Assembly: GCF_000710035.2 (NCBI RefSeq)
Contig: NZ_JMJJ01000004.1
Span: 744,001-808,000, forward strand
Length of the DNA: 64,000 bases
Source of the DNA: Pantoea ananatis LMG 2665
Lineage (GTDB): Bacteria > Pseudomonadota > Gammaproteobacteria > Enterobacterales > Enterobacteriaceae
Direction: 5' to 3'
Below, piece by piece: positions 48,402 through 56,021 of this stretch. The position numbers and the translations under genes were made by a program. The notes beneath the pieces are model-generated. The model saw only the letters and a list, made by a program, of their open reading frames with translations. It was not told the DNA's origin and searched no databases. Position 1 is the stretch's first letter; each line of letters begins with the position of its first letter.

Positions 48402-48808
48402 AACGATTCCTCTCAGCTTAAGAAAACAGAAGGCTGATTGCCCTGACAGCGCTCAGCGAATTGAGAAACGTAATCACAAAAACTTGCAGGAACACAGCGG
48501 GTTCCCTGGAAGGTGAAACCCAGATGCGCCTCGGTTATTCAAAGATTTTTTGATGACAGTTTGATGACGCCTTTAGTTAATTACGGTAAGTAAATATTAA
48601 TAAGCGGAAGGCATGGCGTCCTGACGAACATGTGATACCTCGTATTTAGGATTAGGATTAAGTTCGGGAGAGCAGGCCGAATGACTCTTTTTTTAGTAAA
48701 ATGACGTCTCTTTTTCAGTGATCTTCAGTCTGCTTCCTGAACCCTGATAAATTCAGCACAGTTCAGCGCTCTGTTCATCAGAGGCGTTATGCATGTGTGC
48801 GTTCATCG
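48402..48808. other. Intergenic stretch, nothing recognised
   Basis: AT-richer region upstream of the small exported protein. No supported gene; the next feature is repeat copy 8. Confidence 0.4.
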
Positions 48809-48878
48809 GTTGAATTCACAGCTCAAAGCGGACCTTCAGCTCAGTCAGCCTGTCCGCTTTGTGCCAAAAACGGACGTC
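48809..48878 (-). repeat. Two-hairpin dispersed repeat, copy 8 (B plus linker plus A)
   Basis: Reverse orientation. Degenerate B hairpin (48809-48833), linker CTTCAGCTCAGTCAGCC (48834-48850), A hairpin TGTCCGCTTTGTGCCAAAAA then CGGACGTC (48851-48878). The linker is the exact complement of that in copy 1. Confidence 0.78.
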
Positions 48879-48958
48879 AACGCTTGATAAAAAGTCATCT
48901 TTAGTGCTTATTAACATTCAGGAATCGGCATCCAAAATGCTGCAAAATGGGAGAAGGA

Positions 48959-49252
48959 ATGCTTTTCGCAATAAGGTTTACGGATCACCCAGGTGAATAC
49001 AATGTCAGAAAACAATATCTTAATCCTCATTTGGACTGGTTAAAGCAAAAACGAGGTGTGGTTCTTGCTGCTGGTTCATTACGTGAAAAAAATAACGATC
49101 AACCTGTCGGAGCTCTATGGGTAGTTAAGGCTGAGCATGAAGAAGAAGCCTTATCCATATTTTCCGATGACCCTTTTTGGATCCATGGTTTACGAGCATC
49201 GGTTGAGGTTTTATCGTGGAGCCTCGCTTTTGAGGACATGCTTAACGCTTAA
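48959..49252 (+). CDS. YciI-family protein
   Basis: Small ferredoxin-like-fold protein of 97 residues (YCII domain). The characteristic Asp-His pair is seen in RFTDHPGEYNVRKQYLNPHLDWL, and the later FSDDPFWIHGL matches the family's DPF motif. ATG 48959 has GGAG five bases upstream; an in-frame ATG at 48947 is less likely. YciI-like proteins can act as dehalogenase-like or unknown enzymes; function is not assigned. The stop codon is followed at once by a repeat copy. Confidence 0.85.
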   Translation: MLFAIRFTDHPGEYNVRKQYLNPHLDWLKQKRGVVLAAGSLREKNNDQPVGALWVVKAEHEEEALSIFSDDPFWIHGLRASVEVLSWSLAFEDMLNA

Positions 49253-49316
49253 TGTCTGCTTTCTCATAGCGGACCTTCAACTTAGTTACCTTGTCCGGTT
49301 TGTGCCAGAAGCGGGC
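49253..49316 (-). repeat. Two-hairpin dispersed repeat, copy 9 (B plus linker plus A)
   Basis: Reverse orientation. B hairpin TGTCTGCTTTCTCATAGCGG (49253-49272), linker CTTCAACTTAGTTACC-like, A hairpin TGTCCGGTTTGTGCCAGAAG then CGGGC. It starts on the base after the yciI stop codon. Confidence 0.78.
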
Positions 49317-49402
49317 ATTGGCAAAATTTTATTGTCCCTGAAAGAAGAATTGTGCATTTTGGTAAAGCAGTCGCTTTAAATATGCTAACACCAGGAGAAG
49401 TG

Positions 49403-49921
49403 ATGACATTTCAGGATGCGCCTCGACTTGAGACAGAACGACTAATTTTAAAGCAATTTACGCTCGACGATTTTCCAGCGCTTATGGCGTGCTGGAGCAC
49501 GCCTGAAATGATTAAAATTAATGGCGGTGAGAAACCAACGACAGAAAGTGTTTGGAGCCGCTTATTACGTTATATCGGACACTGGCAAGCGTTAGGGTAT
49601 GGCTACTGGGCGGTGTTTGAGAAAACTACAGGCCGTTATGCTGGTTCGTTTGGTTTCCAGGATGTTCATCGTGATATCACACCTCAGTTAAAATACCCTG
49701 AAGCTGGATGGACATTAATTCCTGAAGTTCAAGGCAAAGGTTATGCGTCTGAAGCACTGGCCGCAGTTTTACTATGGGCCGATCAGACATTATCCTCCCC
49801 ATTGTGCTGCATTATTGACGAAGAAAATAAACGTTCAAATCATCTGGCTGAGCGCTTTGGTTTCCAGTTTCAAGATTATGTTACCTATCGCGGTAAGCAA
49901 GTACGCATGCTTGTACGCTAA
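49403..49921 (+). CDS. GNAT-family N-acetyltransferase (RimJ/RimL type)
   Basis: Acetyltransferase of 172 residues. The RimJ/RimL opening LETERLILKQFTLDDFPALMACWS and acetyl-CoA region GWTLIPEVQGKGYASEALAAVL are clear, with NKRSNHLAERFGFQ near the end. AGGAG lies five bases before ATG 49403. AT-rich codon use compared with the flanking chromosome. Substrate unknown. Flanked on both sides by repeat copies. Confidence 0.87.
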   Translation: MTFQDAPRLETERLILKQFTLDDFPALMACWSTPEMIKINGGEKPTTESVWSRLLRYIGHWQALGYGYWAVFEKTTGRYAGSFGFQDVHRDITPQLKYPEAGWTLIPEVQGKGYASEALAAVLLWADQTLSSPLCCIIDEENKRSNHLAERFGFQFQDYVTYRGKQVRMLVR

Positions 49922-49966
49922 TAATTAATTAAACCATAAATGTAATTTTTAGCGGGTCTACGGAAC

Positions 49967-49990
49967 GTCCGCTTAGTGCCAGGAGCGGAC
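49967..49990 (-). repeat. Two-hairpin dispersed repeat, copy 10 (A hairpin)
   Basis: GTCCGCTTAGTGCCAGGAGC then GGAC; reverse orientation. A trace of the B side (AGCGGGTC) lies before it. Confidence 0.7.
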
Positions 49991-50032
49991 GCTGCTTGCA
50001 TCATGGTAGGTTAGTTTACAGGGAGCAGGTCA

Positions 50033-50057
50033 GTCCGCTCTGTGCCACCAAGCGGAC
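50033..50057 (-). repeat. Two-hairpin dispersed repeat, copy 11 (A hairpin)
   Basis: GTCCGCTCTGTGCCACCAAG then CGGAC; reverse orientation, 42 bases after copy 10. Confidence 0.7.
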
Positions 50058-50110
50058 GTTGCAAACATCACCGCTCTGATAAGAAGGTAGTGGATCATGA
50101 CATGTAGACT

Positions 50111-50548
50111 TCATTGATTGCGTTCCATCAACTCAAGCGTCTGACCATCAGGGCTTTGTAAATATATGACTCTGGTTCCCTGCATGGGGCCTGATGAGAC
50201 TGTCTGGGGTTTTCCTGGCGTCTTCCAGCCATAGTCCGATACTTTGCTCAGGAGCGTATCAAGATCCTTAACCATAAACGCCAGGTGCGCGTAGCCTGGG
50301 ATATAGGGTGCTGAAGGCGCTTCTGGCTGTTCAATGTTATTGTATTGCAGTAATTCAATGTTCATACCAGCCACTTCAAGCAAAGCCATTTGTACATCCG
50401 CTCCCCTTGCGCCTGTGACTTCATCAATAATGGGTCCAGACATTTTCCCTTCGCGTAATAACTTCCCTCCAAGAATATGGGTCCAGACGAATAATGCGTC
50501 TTGAATATTTTTGACTGAAAAACCGACGTGATTAGCACTTAAGATCAT
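50111..50548 (-). CDS. VOC (glyoxalase-fold) family protein
   Basis: Metal-binding vicinal-oxygen-chelate protein of 145 residues from ATG 50548. Two beta-alpha-beta-beta-beta modules are visible. The first begins SANHVGFSVKNIQDALFVW with the metal His and later NIELLQY; the second has YAHLAFMVKDLDTLL and RVIYLQSPDGQTLELME with the terminal Glu. Family members include dioxygenases, lyases and isomerases such as methylmalonyl-CoA epimerase; function not assigned. Confidence 0.85.
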   Translation of the reverse strand: MILSANHVGFSVKNIQDALFVWTHILGGKLLREGKMSGPIIDEVTGARGADVQMALLEVAGMNIELLQYNNIEQPEAPSAPYIPGYAHLAFMVKDLDTLLSKVSDYGWKTPGKPQTVSSGPMQGTRVIYLQSPDGQTLELMERNQ

Positions 50549-50773
50549 GACATTACCTGCTGGTTTCAAAAATTGAGCACCTAACTATCTAAAATTGTTG
50601 CTTTATTGCTTCACGGTAAGTGCGATGGGATTTGTTAAGGAAAAGCACAACTGAGAGCGGTCTGAATCATGTCGTTATGAGCCATCCACAGCGACAGCCG
50701 TACAGGTTACCTGCTCCCTGTTGAACAATACGCGACCAGGTACAAGCCGTTATCTAGTGTAAAAAACGGTGAT
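50549..50773. other. Intergenic stretch, nothing recognised
   Basis: Upstream of the VOC gene up to repeat copy 12; no supported gene. Confidence 0.4.
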
Positions 50774-50833
50774 TGTCTGCTTGTCACTTATTGCGGACCC
50801 GACATGCTGATCTGCTTTGTGCCAGAAGCAGAC
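50774..50833 (-). repeat. Two-hairpin dispersed repeat, copy 12 (B plus linker plus A)
   Basis: Reverse orientation. B hairpin TGTCTGCTTGTCACTTATTG then CGGACC, short linker, A hairpin TCTGCTTTGTGCCAGAAGCA then GAC. In the A arms TCTGC pairs with GCAGA: a compensatory change from TCCGC/GCGGA that keeps the stem. Confidence 0.75.
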
Positions 50834-51095
50834 AGTCTTATTTCAAGGCTGACAGCAGACAAAACCGTTTTCCAGAACGCTACAAGCAGAATGCCGGTCA
50901 TCAGGCCGCACCCGCAAAACATCATCTGCACCCGGCATCCCGAGTCTGTCTGAGCCGCACAAGCTACCCGCTTCCACATCAAAGCGATGAGGCGGGATCC
51001 ACATCCGTTCAAATGTTATATAACTGTAAGTATTAATCGAATAAAGTTGCTACCTGGCGCGTTAATGCGTTGTCTGTTTACTGGAGAATCCCGTT
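50834..51095. other. Intergenic stretch upstream of yceI
   Basis: No supported gene. This is the last stretch of the accessory region; the yceI promoter should lie here but no clear elements were picked. Confidence 0.4.
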
Positions 51096-51671
51096 ATGAC
51101 GCGCGCTGTATCTGTTCTGGTTGCTGGGCTGCTGCTGAATCCGTTATCCCACGCGGCTTCACTTTACTACACGATTTCCACACCTGACACCGCGATAGGG
51201 CTGTCATGGCACGCATTTGGCGGTATTTCGCATGCGAAATTAACGGGCGTAACCGGCGAGGTTGCGCTGAATCCGGCAAATGAAATGGATAATCGTGTGA
51301 AGGTCACTATTCCGGTCACCACGCTTATCGCGTCCAACAACCTGCTGACGTATCAGTTAAAAAGCAGCATGTTTTTTGATGCTCCCCGTTATCCCAATAT
51401 CGTCTTTACCAGCAGCCGGATCGTGGCGCAGGGCAACGGCAATTTCAGGATTTTTGGCTCATTGTCGGTAAAAGACGTTCAGCGACCGGTCATTCTGGAA
51501 GCCACGATGGAAGAGCACGACCGCACGGCGCAACGCGATGAACGGATCGTGCTACATGCCATGACCACGATTTCCCGCTCGGCCTACCATATGGATCGCT
51601 TCACCGCGTTGGTGGATGATACGGTGACGATCAAGATTGATATTCAGGCTGAGGCCAGTCATGTGCCTTGA
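51096..51671 (+). CDS. yceI: YceI-family periplasmic lipocalin-like protein
   Basis: Exported lipid-binding beta-barrel of 191 residues with a signal peptide cleaved near SHA-ASLY. YceI family proteins bind isoprenoid or quinone-like lipids. Family segments seen: TAIGLSWHAFGGISHAKLTG, SSMFFDAPRYPNIVFTSS and FGSLSVKDVQRPVILEATM. GGAG lies 9 bases before the ATG. It faces the cytochrome b561 operon; yceI and a cytochrome b561 gene are also partners in E. coli (yceJ), suggesting a shared redox-lipid role. Confidence 0.9.
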   Translation: MTRAVSVLVAGLLLNPLSHAASLYYTISTPDTAIGLSWHAFGGISHAKLTGVTGEVALNPANEMDNRVKVTIPVTTLIASNNLLTYQLKSSMFFDAPRYPNIVFTSSRIVAQGNGNFRIFGSLSVKDVQRPVILEATMEEHDRTAQRDERIVLHAMTTISRSAYHMDRFTALVDDTVTIKIDIQAEASHVP

Positions 51672-51686
51672 AAGCGCCCCATGCCG

Positions 51687-52505
51687 TTAAGCGCTAAGGG
51701 CGTTTTTCAGGGCGCTGGCGCTGCTTGCCAGTGCTTCGTCCGGGTTGCGGCCAATCAGGACAAACTGATAGCCGCCGTGGTGCCACCAGACCAGGCGCAT
51801 ATCATGGCGCTGTTCGCGCTGAAGCCCGGTTGAGGCAGGCTGGGCGTCCGGCGAAATGCATAGCGCCATCGGGCCATATTCCGCATGGATCCACGCAATT
51901 TGCGCGATAGATGTGCTGTCATAGCGCAACATGCGCACCATCTTCAACTCTGCATCCGGCAGGGAAAGCTGCTGCGTATTGAGATGCAGGCCAATATCCT
52001 GCGCGGTGCGGGCCAGACCATGCTGTAATGCGGCAGGGGAGTTATCCGCATCCAGCAGCGTTTCTGCGCTGTAAAGCGACATGTACTGGGCTTCGAGATC
52101 GCGAATCTTCTCGCTCTCACTCAGCCTGGTTTTAGCCGGGCGGGCGAGGTAGCCGAGGCCTGAACCGATCATCAGAAAACTCAGCGAGGCTGCAATCAGC
52201 GAACGACGGCTAATGCCCGATGTCGCGGTAGCGACAACATCGGCGGCGGGTGCCTGTGTTGGCGCGTTTAACAACGCGTCGAGCCGGCGCTGCATTTTTG
52301 CTTCCGGGGCTTTATCCAGTAAGGGCGCAAAGGCCGTGTCAAAGTCGAGCTGGCTTTTCATCAGTTCATCGATGCGTTCAGCCAGTTCAGCATCGGTTTC
52401 CAGCAGTAATTCGAGCCTGCGTGCGTCATCAGGGTTCATTTCGCCATCCAGCCAGGCCACCAGCGCTTCGTCGCTGAAGGGGGGCGCAAAGCGTAGCGTG
52501 TTCAT
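51687..52505 (-). CDS. Transmembrane anti-sigma factor
   Basis: Protein of 272 residues. The N-terminal cytoplasmic part (about 1-95) looks like an anti-sigma domain (DEALVAWLDGEMNPDDARRLELLLETDAELAERID). One membrane segment near 105-125 follows, then a periplasmic region. No zinc HxxxCxxC motif. It overlaps the sigma-factor gene by 4 bases, typical for such pairs. The predicted role is to hold the ECF sigma factor inactive until a periplasmic signal arrives. Confidence 0.85.
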   Translation of the reverse strand: MNTLRFAPPFSDEALVAWLDGEMNPDDARRLELLLETDAELAERIDELMKSQLDFDTAFAPLLDKAPEAKMQRRLDALLNAPTQAPAADVVATATSGISRRSLIAASLSFLMIGSGLGYLARPAKTRLSESEKIRDLEAQYMSLYSAETLLDADNSPAALQHGLARTAQDIGLHLNTQQLSLPDAELKMVRMLRYDSTSIAQIAWIHAEYGPMALCISPDAQPASTGLQREQRHDMRLVWWHHGGYQFVLIGRNPDEALASSASALKNALSA

Positions 52506-53059
52506 GAGCGTTTCTCCTGCGCAGAAGCCTGAGCATCAAACGATTTTGCCAGCGCCGAACGCGCGGTTGCCAGCCGGCTCATAATGGTGCCGATGGGTAC
52601 GGCCAGCGTCTCTGCGGCTTCCTGATAGGTAAATCCTTCAACATAGACGAGAAAGACGGTATTGCGCTGGGCTTCTGGCAATGCGCTGACGCGCTGCATG
52701 ATTTTCTGAAAATGCAGGCGTTCATCATCACGTTCCCGCGTGTCAGGCGCCAGCAGTTCCTCACTTTCAACAAAGCCCTGTCCTAACCGCACGCGGCGGG
52801 CGCGCAGGTCGGAAATCCAGATAGAGTGAAGGATCGAGAACAGCCAGCGATCTATCCGGGTACCCGGCGTAAACTGCGCGCTCTTTTCGAGCGCGCGTAC
52901 GCAGGTAGACTGCACGAGTTCTTCAGCAACGTCGTGGTTTCGGGACAGTACCAGCCCGTAGCGCCACAGGCGCGTCAGATGGGCAGCAAGCTGCTGGCGA
53001 ACTTCGCTGGTCGTGATGTGACTGTCCTCATCGTAGGTATCAGGATTCCGGATGACCAT
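52502..53059 (-). CDS. ECF sigma factor
   Basis: Extracytoplasmic-function sigma factor of 185 residues with region 2 (LWRYGLVLSRNHDVAEELVQSTCVRAL, DRWLFSILHSIWISDLRARR) and region 4 (LPEAQRNTVFLVYVEGFTYQEAAETLAVPIGTIMSRLATARSAL). The start at ATG 53059 overlaps the TPR gene by 20 bases, so translation is probably coupled; no independent ribosome site is clear. Followed by its anti-sigma gene. Confidence 0.92.
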   Translation of the reverse strand: MVIRNPDTYDEDSHITTSEVRQQLAAHLTRLWRYGLVLSRNHDVAEELVQSTCVRALEKSAQFTPGTRIDRWLFSILHSIWISDLRARRVRLGQGFVESEELLAPDTRERDDERLHFQKIMQRVSALPEAQRNTVFLVYVEGFTYQEAAETLAVPIGTIMSRLATARSALAKSFDAQASAQEKRS

Positions 53060-53591
53060 TAATGGCGGCCTGCAAATCACGATACTCTTCGCATCCTGTA
53101 CCGCACAGGCTGGCGATGGTTTTCAACTGCGCTTTTGCCAGGTCGGGACGGCCCTTAATCAGCCACGCTTCGCCCAGGTATTCGCGCACTTTCGCATAGC
53201 GCGGGTTAAGCGCCAGCGAGCGTTGATAATACCCGATCCCTTCGTCGGTACGCCCGAGTTTTCGGGTGGCATAACCCCGGTAATTCCAGGCTTCTGCGGT
53301 GTCGGGCTGTTTCAGACTATCCAGCAGGGTAAGCGCGGCCTGATAGTCGCCTTTCTTCGCCAGATGATAGGCATAGTTTGTCTTGTCTTCGTCACTCAGG
53401 CGCGCCGTTTTGTCGGGAACACACTGTTTGGTCTTGCTGTCGTAAACCTGCCCGCGCGGACAGTCCGGAATTTTACTGTTGGTGCTGTCATCGCCTGCGG
53501 CCAGTGCCGGGGCGGCATGGATAACGAACAGCAGGGCCGGAACCAGCAGCTTACGGCCTGGGGTACGCAGCAGTGAAGCGGTGTTTTTCAT
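53040..53591 (-). CDS. Exported TPR-repeat protein
   Basis: Periplasmic protein of 183 residues with a signal peptide (cleavage near ALA-AGDD). A Cys pair region follows (IPDCPRGQVYDSKTKQCVPD), then about three TPR helices (YHLAKKGDYQAALTLLDSL, AWNYRGYATRKLGRTDEGIGYYQRSLALNP, YLGEAWLIKGRPDLAKAQL). Two more Cys (LCGTGC) near the end may form a disulfide. GGAG lies seven bases before ATG 53591. Between cytochrome b561 and the sigma gene, it could pass the signal to the anti-sigma factor; that is inference. Confidence 0.85.
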   Translation of the reverse strand: MKNTASLLRTPGRKLLVPALLFVIHAAPALAAGDDSTNSKIPDCPRGQVYDSKTKQCVPDKTARLSDEDKTNYAYHLAKKGDYQAALTLLDSLKQPDTAEAWNYRGYATRKLGRTDEGIGYYQRSLALNPRYAKVREYLGEAWLIKGRPDLAKAQLKTIASLCGTGCEEYRDLQAAINGHPES

Positions 53592-53604
53592 GGTAGTGCT
53601 CCAG

Positions 53605-54183
53605 TTAACGAAAGAGGCGAACGGGCAGCATGCGGCGCAGCACGTTATCGCGGAGAAAATAGTGATGGAACAGGGCGGCCAGAGCATGGAACGCGGCCAG
53701 AATAATCAGCGCCCAGGCGACATTGTTGTGTAATTCACCCAGAGCATGTTTGAGCAGAGGATCGACATGCACCCATCCGCTCAGATCGAACAGGCCAAAA
53801 AAGCCAAAGGGTTCCTGCTGCGCCCAGCGAAACATAAAGCCCAGCACAATTTGCGTGAACAGCAGCAGATAGAGCGCACCGTGAACGCAGTGAGAAAGGA
53901 ATTTCGCCGGACGTGAAACGGCGGCAGCGGGCATCGCGTAACGCGGCGAACGTTGGCTCATTAGCCGCCAGACCGGACGGATCACCATGACCAGCGCCAG
54001 CACGATCCCGCAGGAAATATGCACTGACTGTAAGCCTTTCCGGAGCGGTGTTCCGCGCTCCAGCCATTCCCAGATGTGCGCACTGGCAAACAAAAAGATG
54101 ACGCTGGTCGCGGTAATCCAGTGCAGCGCCAGGGTCATTCCGTCGTAGCGCTGTCGGGGTTTCTTGGGTTGTGTGTGAATCAT
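53605..54183 (-). CDS. Cytochrome b561 family protein
   Basis: Inner membrane di-haem b cytochrome of 192 residues with four membrane segments. Candidate haem ligands are the His in MTLALHWITATSVIFLF, VHISCGIVLALV, HCVHGALYLLLF and LHNNVAWALIILAAFHALAALFHHYF. The family passes electrons from quinol to periplasmic acceptors. It is the first gene of the four-gene run with the TPR, sigma and anti-sigma genes. A 13-base tandem repeat lies in its upstream region. Confidence 0.9.
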   Translation of the reverse strand: MIHTQPKKPRQRYDGMTLALHWITATSVIFLFASAHIWEWLERGTPLRKGLQSVHISCGIVLALVMVIRPVWRLMSQRSPRYAMPAAAVSRPAKFLSHCVHGALYLLLFTQIVLGFMFRWAQQEPFGFFGLFDLSGWVHVDPLLKHALGELHNNVAWALIILAAFHALAALFHHYFLRDNVLRRMLPVRLFR

Positions 54184-54237
54184 GGCTTTCGTTCTCTCCT
54201 TCAGGTTTATGATGAGTGAACGTGCGTATGCGGATTT

Positions 54238-54263
54238 TTATTCGACTTTTTTATTCGACTTTT
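54238..54263. repeat. Tandem 13-base duplication upstream of the cytochrome b561 operon
   Basis: TTATTCGACTTTT occurs twice head to tail. It may be a simple duplication or a doubled regulator site in the 296-base divergent region. Confidence 0.6.
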
Positions 54264-54479
54264 TTGCGATGTTTTAGAGCGAGATAAGTGACGGGGAAAG
54301 GGTGAACAATCGCTGAGGTGCGAATGACATCGTCCGGCGCAAACTTCGCACTGCCTCGGGCGGCATGGCGCGCATTCTGCACAAGGACATTGACGTAACC
54401 GAGAGGCTGTTTTAATGATGTAGGGCGGTTATTCAGCCGACGGTAACAAGCCAACTCCATTCTTAAGGCGCGCGATCCC

Positions 54480-55448
54480 ATGACAATACAGGTTTGTATT
54501 CCCGACGATTATCATCAGGCCACGGCAGGCCTCGACTGCCTGCAATGCCATCCCCAATTTACCTGTACCGCTGTTGGGGATATCAGCCTCGATCCTGATG
54601 CAGAACAGGCGCTGGCGACGGCTCAGGCCTTGATCCTGATCCGTGAGCGCACCACCATTGACGAGGCCTTTTTACAGCGCACGCCGCAACTAAAGCTCAT
54701 CAGTCAGACCGGTAAGGTCGCCCGCAATATCGATATTGCGGCCTGCTCACGGGCGGGTGTGGCGATTGTCGAGGGCGTCGGCTCGCCCGTTGCACCGGCT
54801 GAACTGACGTGGCTGCTGATTATGGCAGCCCGCAGAAAGTTCGTTCAGGCCGTTAACGCCATGCGCGCCGGTCACTGGCAGGCAGAGCTGGGGCAGGGCG
54901 TGAGTAACCAGACGCTGGGGATCCTGGGCTACGGTAAAATTGGCAAGCGGATTGCGGCTTATGCAAAGGCATTTGGTATGCGGGTGCAGGTCTGGGGAAG
55001 CGATCGCGCCAGGCAGGAAGCGCAGCAGGAGGGAGTGATGGTGCCAGCCAGCCGTGAGGCATTTTTTGCCTCCAGCGACGTGATAACCGTTCATCAGCGC
55101 TTAGTGGCAGCAACCGAGGGCAATATCACGCGCGACGATCTGGTGCAGATGAAGCCCGATGCATTGTTCGTCAACACCAGCCGGGCTGAGCTGGTGGCTG
55201 CCGATGCGCTGCTGAGTGCGCTGCGCCAGGGCCGCCCGGGTTTTGCCGCTCTGGACGTTTATGAGCAGGAGCCGGTATACGATCCCGCGCATCCGCTGTT
55301 ATCACTGCCCAACGTGCTCTGCACGCCGCACATTGGCTATGTCGAGAAGGACAGCTACAGCCTGTATTTCGGCACCGCGTTCGAAAACGTGGTGCGCTTT
55401 TTCGACGGTGACCGAAGCCATGTAATAAATCCCGAGGCGCAGGAATAA
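54480..55448 (+). CDS. D-2-hydroxyacid dehydrogenase
   Basis: NAD(P)-dependent D-isomer-specific 2-hydroxyacid dehydrogenase of 322 residues, related to phosphoglycerate and glyoxylate reductases. Rossmann motif GILGYGKIGKRIAAYA lies near residue 145. The active-site set is visible: Arg in VNTSRAELV, Glu in YEQEPVYD and His in CTPHIGYVE. The substrate cannot be deduced. Start ATG 54480 follows GCGCGATCCC without a strong ribosome site. Divergent from the cytochrome operon. Confidence 0.9.
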   Translation: MTIQVCIPDDYHQATAGLDCLQCHPQFTCTAVGDISLDPDAEQALATAQALILIRERTTIDEAFLQRTPQLKLISQTGKVARNIDIAACSRAGVAIVEGVGSPVAPAELTWLLIMAARRKFVQAVNAMRAGHWQAELGQGVSNQTLGILGYGKIGKRIAAYAKAFGMRVQVWGSDRARQEAQQEGVMVPASREAFFASSDVITVHQRLVAATEGNITRDDLVQMKPDALFVNTSRAELVAADALLSALRQGRPGFAALDVYEQEPVYDPAHPLLSLPNVLCTPHIGYVEKDSYSLYFGTAFENVVRFFDGDRSHVINPEAQE

Positions 55449-56021
55449 GCTTACCCTGCGCGGCTAAGGGTGCCCTTCAGCGAATAGCGGCCAGGCTAGT
55501 AATGCACGTCGCCAGCGGAGCGGTGGCGTAAAAAAATCCTGGCAGTTTCGTCAACAGGTATCCGTACGTGACTGAAATACGAGATTTTTAATTTTAAATC
55601 GAACGCATTCGATATTTAAGCACTATTTTCTTTTAATTGTTTAATAACGGACTCGATTGGGTTGCGGCCGCAGTAAAAATAATGAGATAAAACGGTTAAA
55701 TATCCTGATTATCACTTCTCCGACAATAACCTCTGTGTCCGTCAAAATTAAAGCATACGCCAAATTCGCGTATTCTGGCTGAACTCTTTCCGGGCGTTTG
55801 TCACCGGGATTCAGGCTGAATCCGCATAATGACAGGCGTGAGAATCAGGCTTCACCGATGCCATGTTTTGCTGCACGCATAGCAAATGTGTGACTCGCAT
55901 CTAAAAAAAGGCTTTTAACCCAATTGCTTACCAGATTCAAATGGTGACCACCTGGGTGGAGTTGGCAAATCGGCGATGATAAAATTATCAGGATGCAGAT
56001 AATTATTATAAAGGGGATGGT
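55449..56021. promoter_or_regulatory. Long intergenic region with two dyads before the PRD regulator
   Basis: No gene. Contains ATCGAA-CGCA-TTCGAT (55598-55613) and CCACC-TG-GGTGG (55948-55959), the latter 63 bases before the regulator start. Either may be an operator of the beta-glucuronidase/PTS locus; no terminator with a clear U-run was found for the gene before it. Confidence 0.45.

Noticed and set aside
30326-50833. Repeat copies as a CRISPR array
   Set aside because: Copies are palindromic, kilobases apart, in both orientations and without regular spacers.
54238-54263. Tandem 13-mer as an iteron or origin element
   Set aside because: Only two units and no replication genes nearby; recorded only as a repeat.
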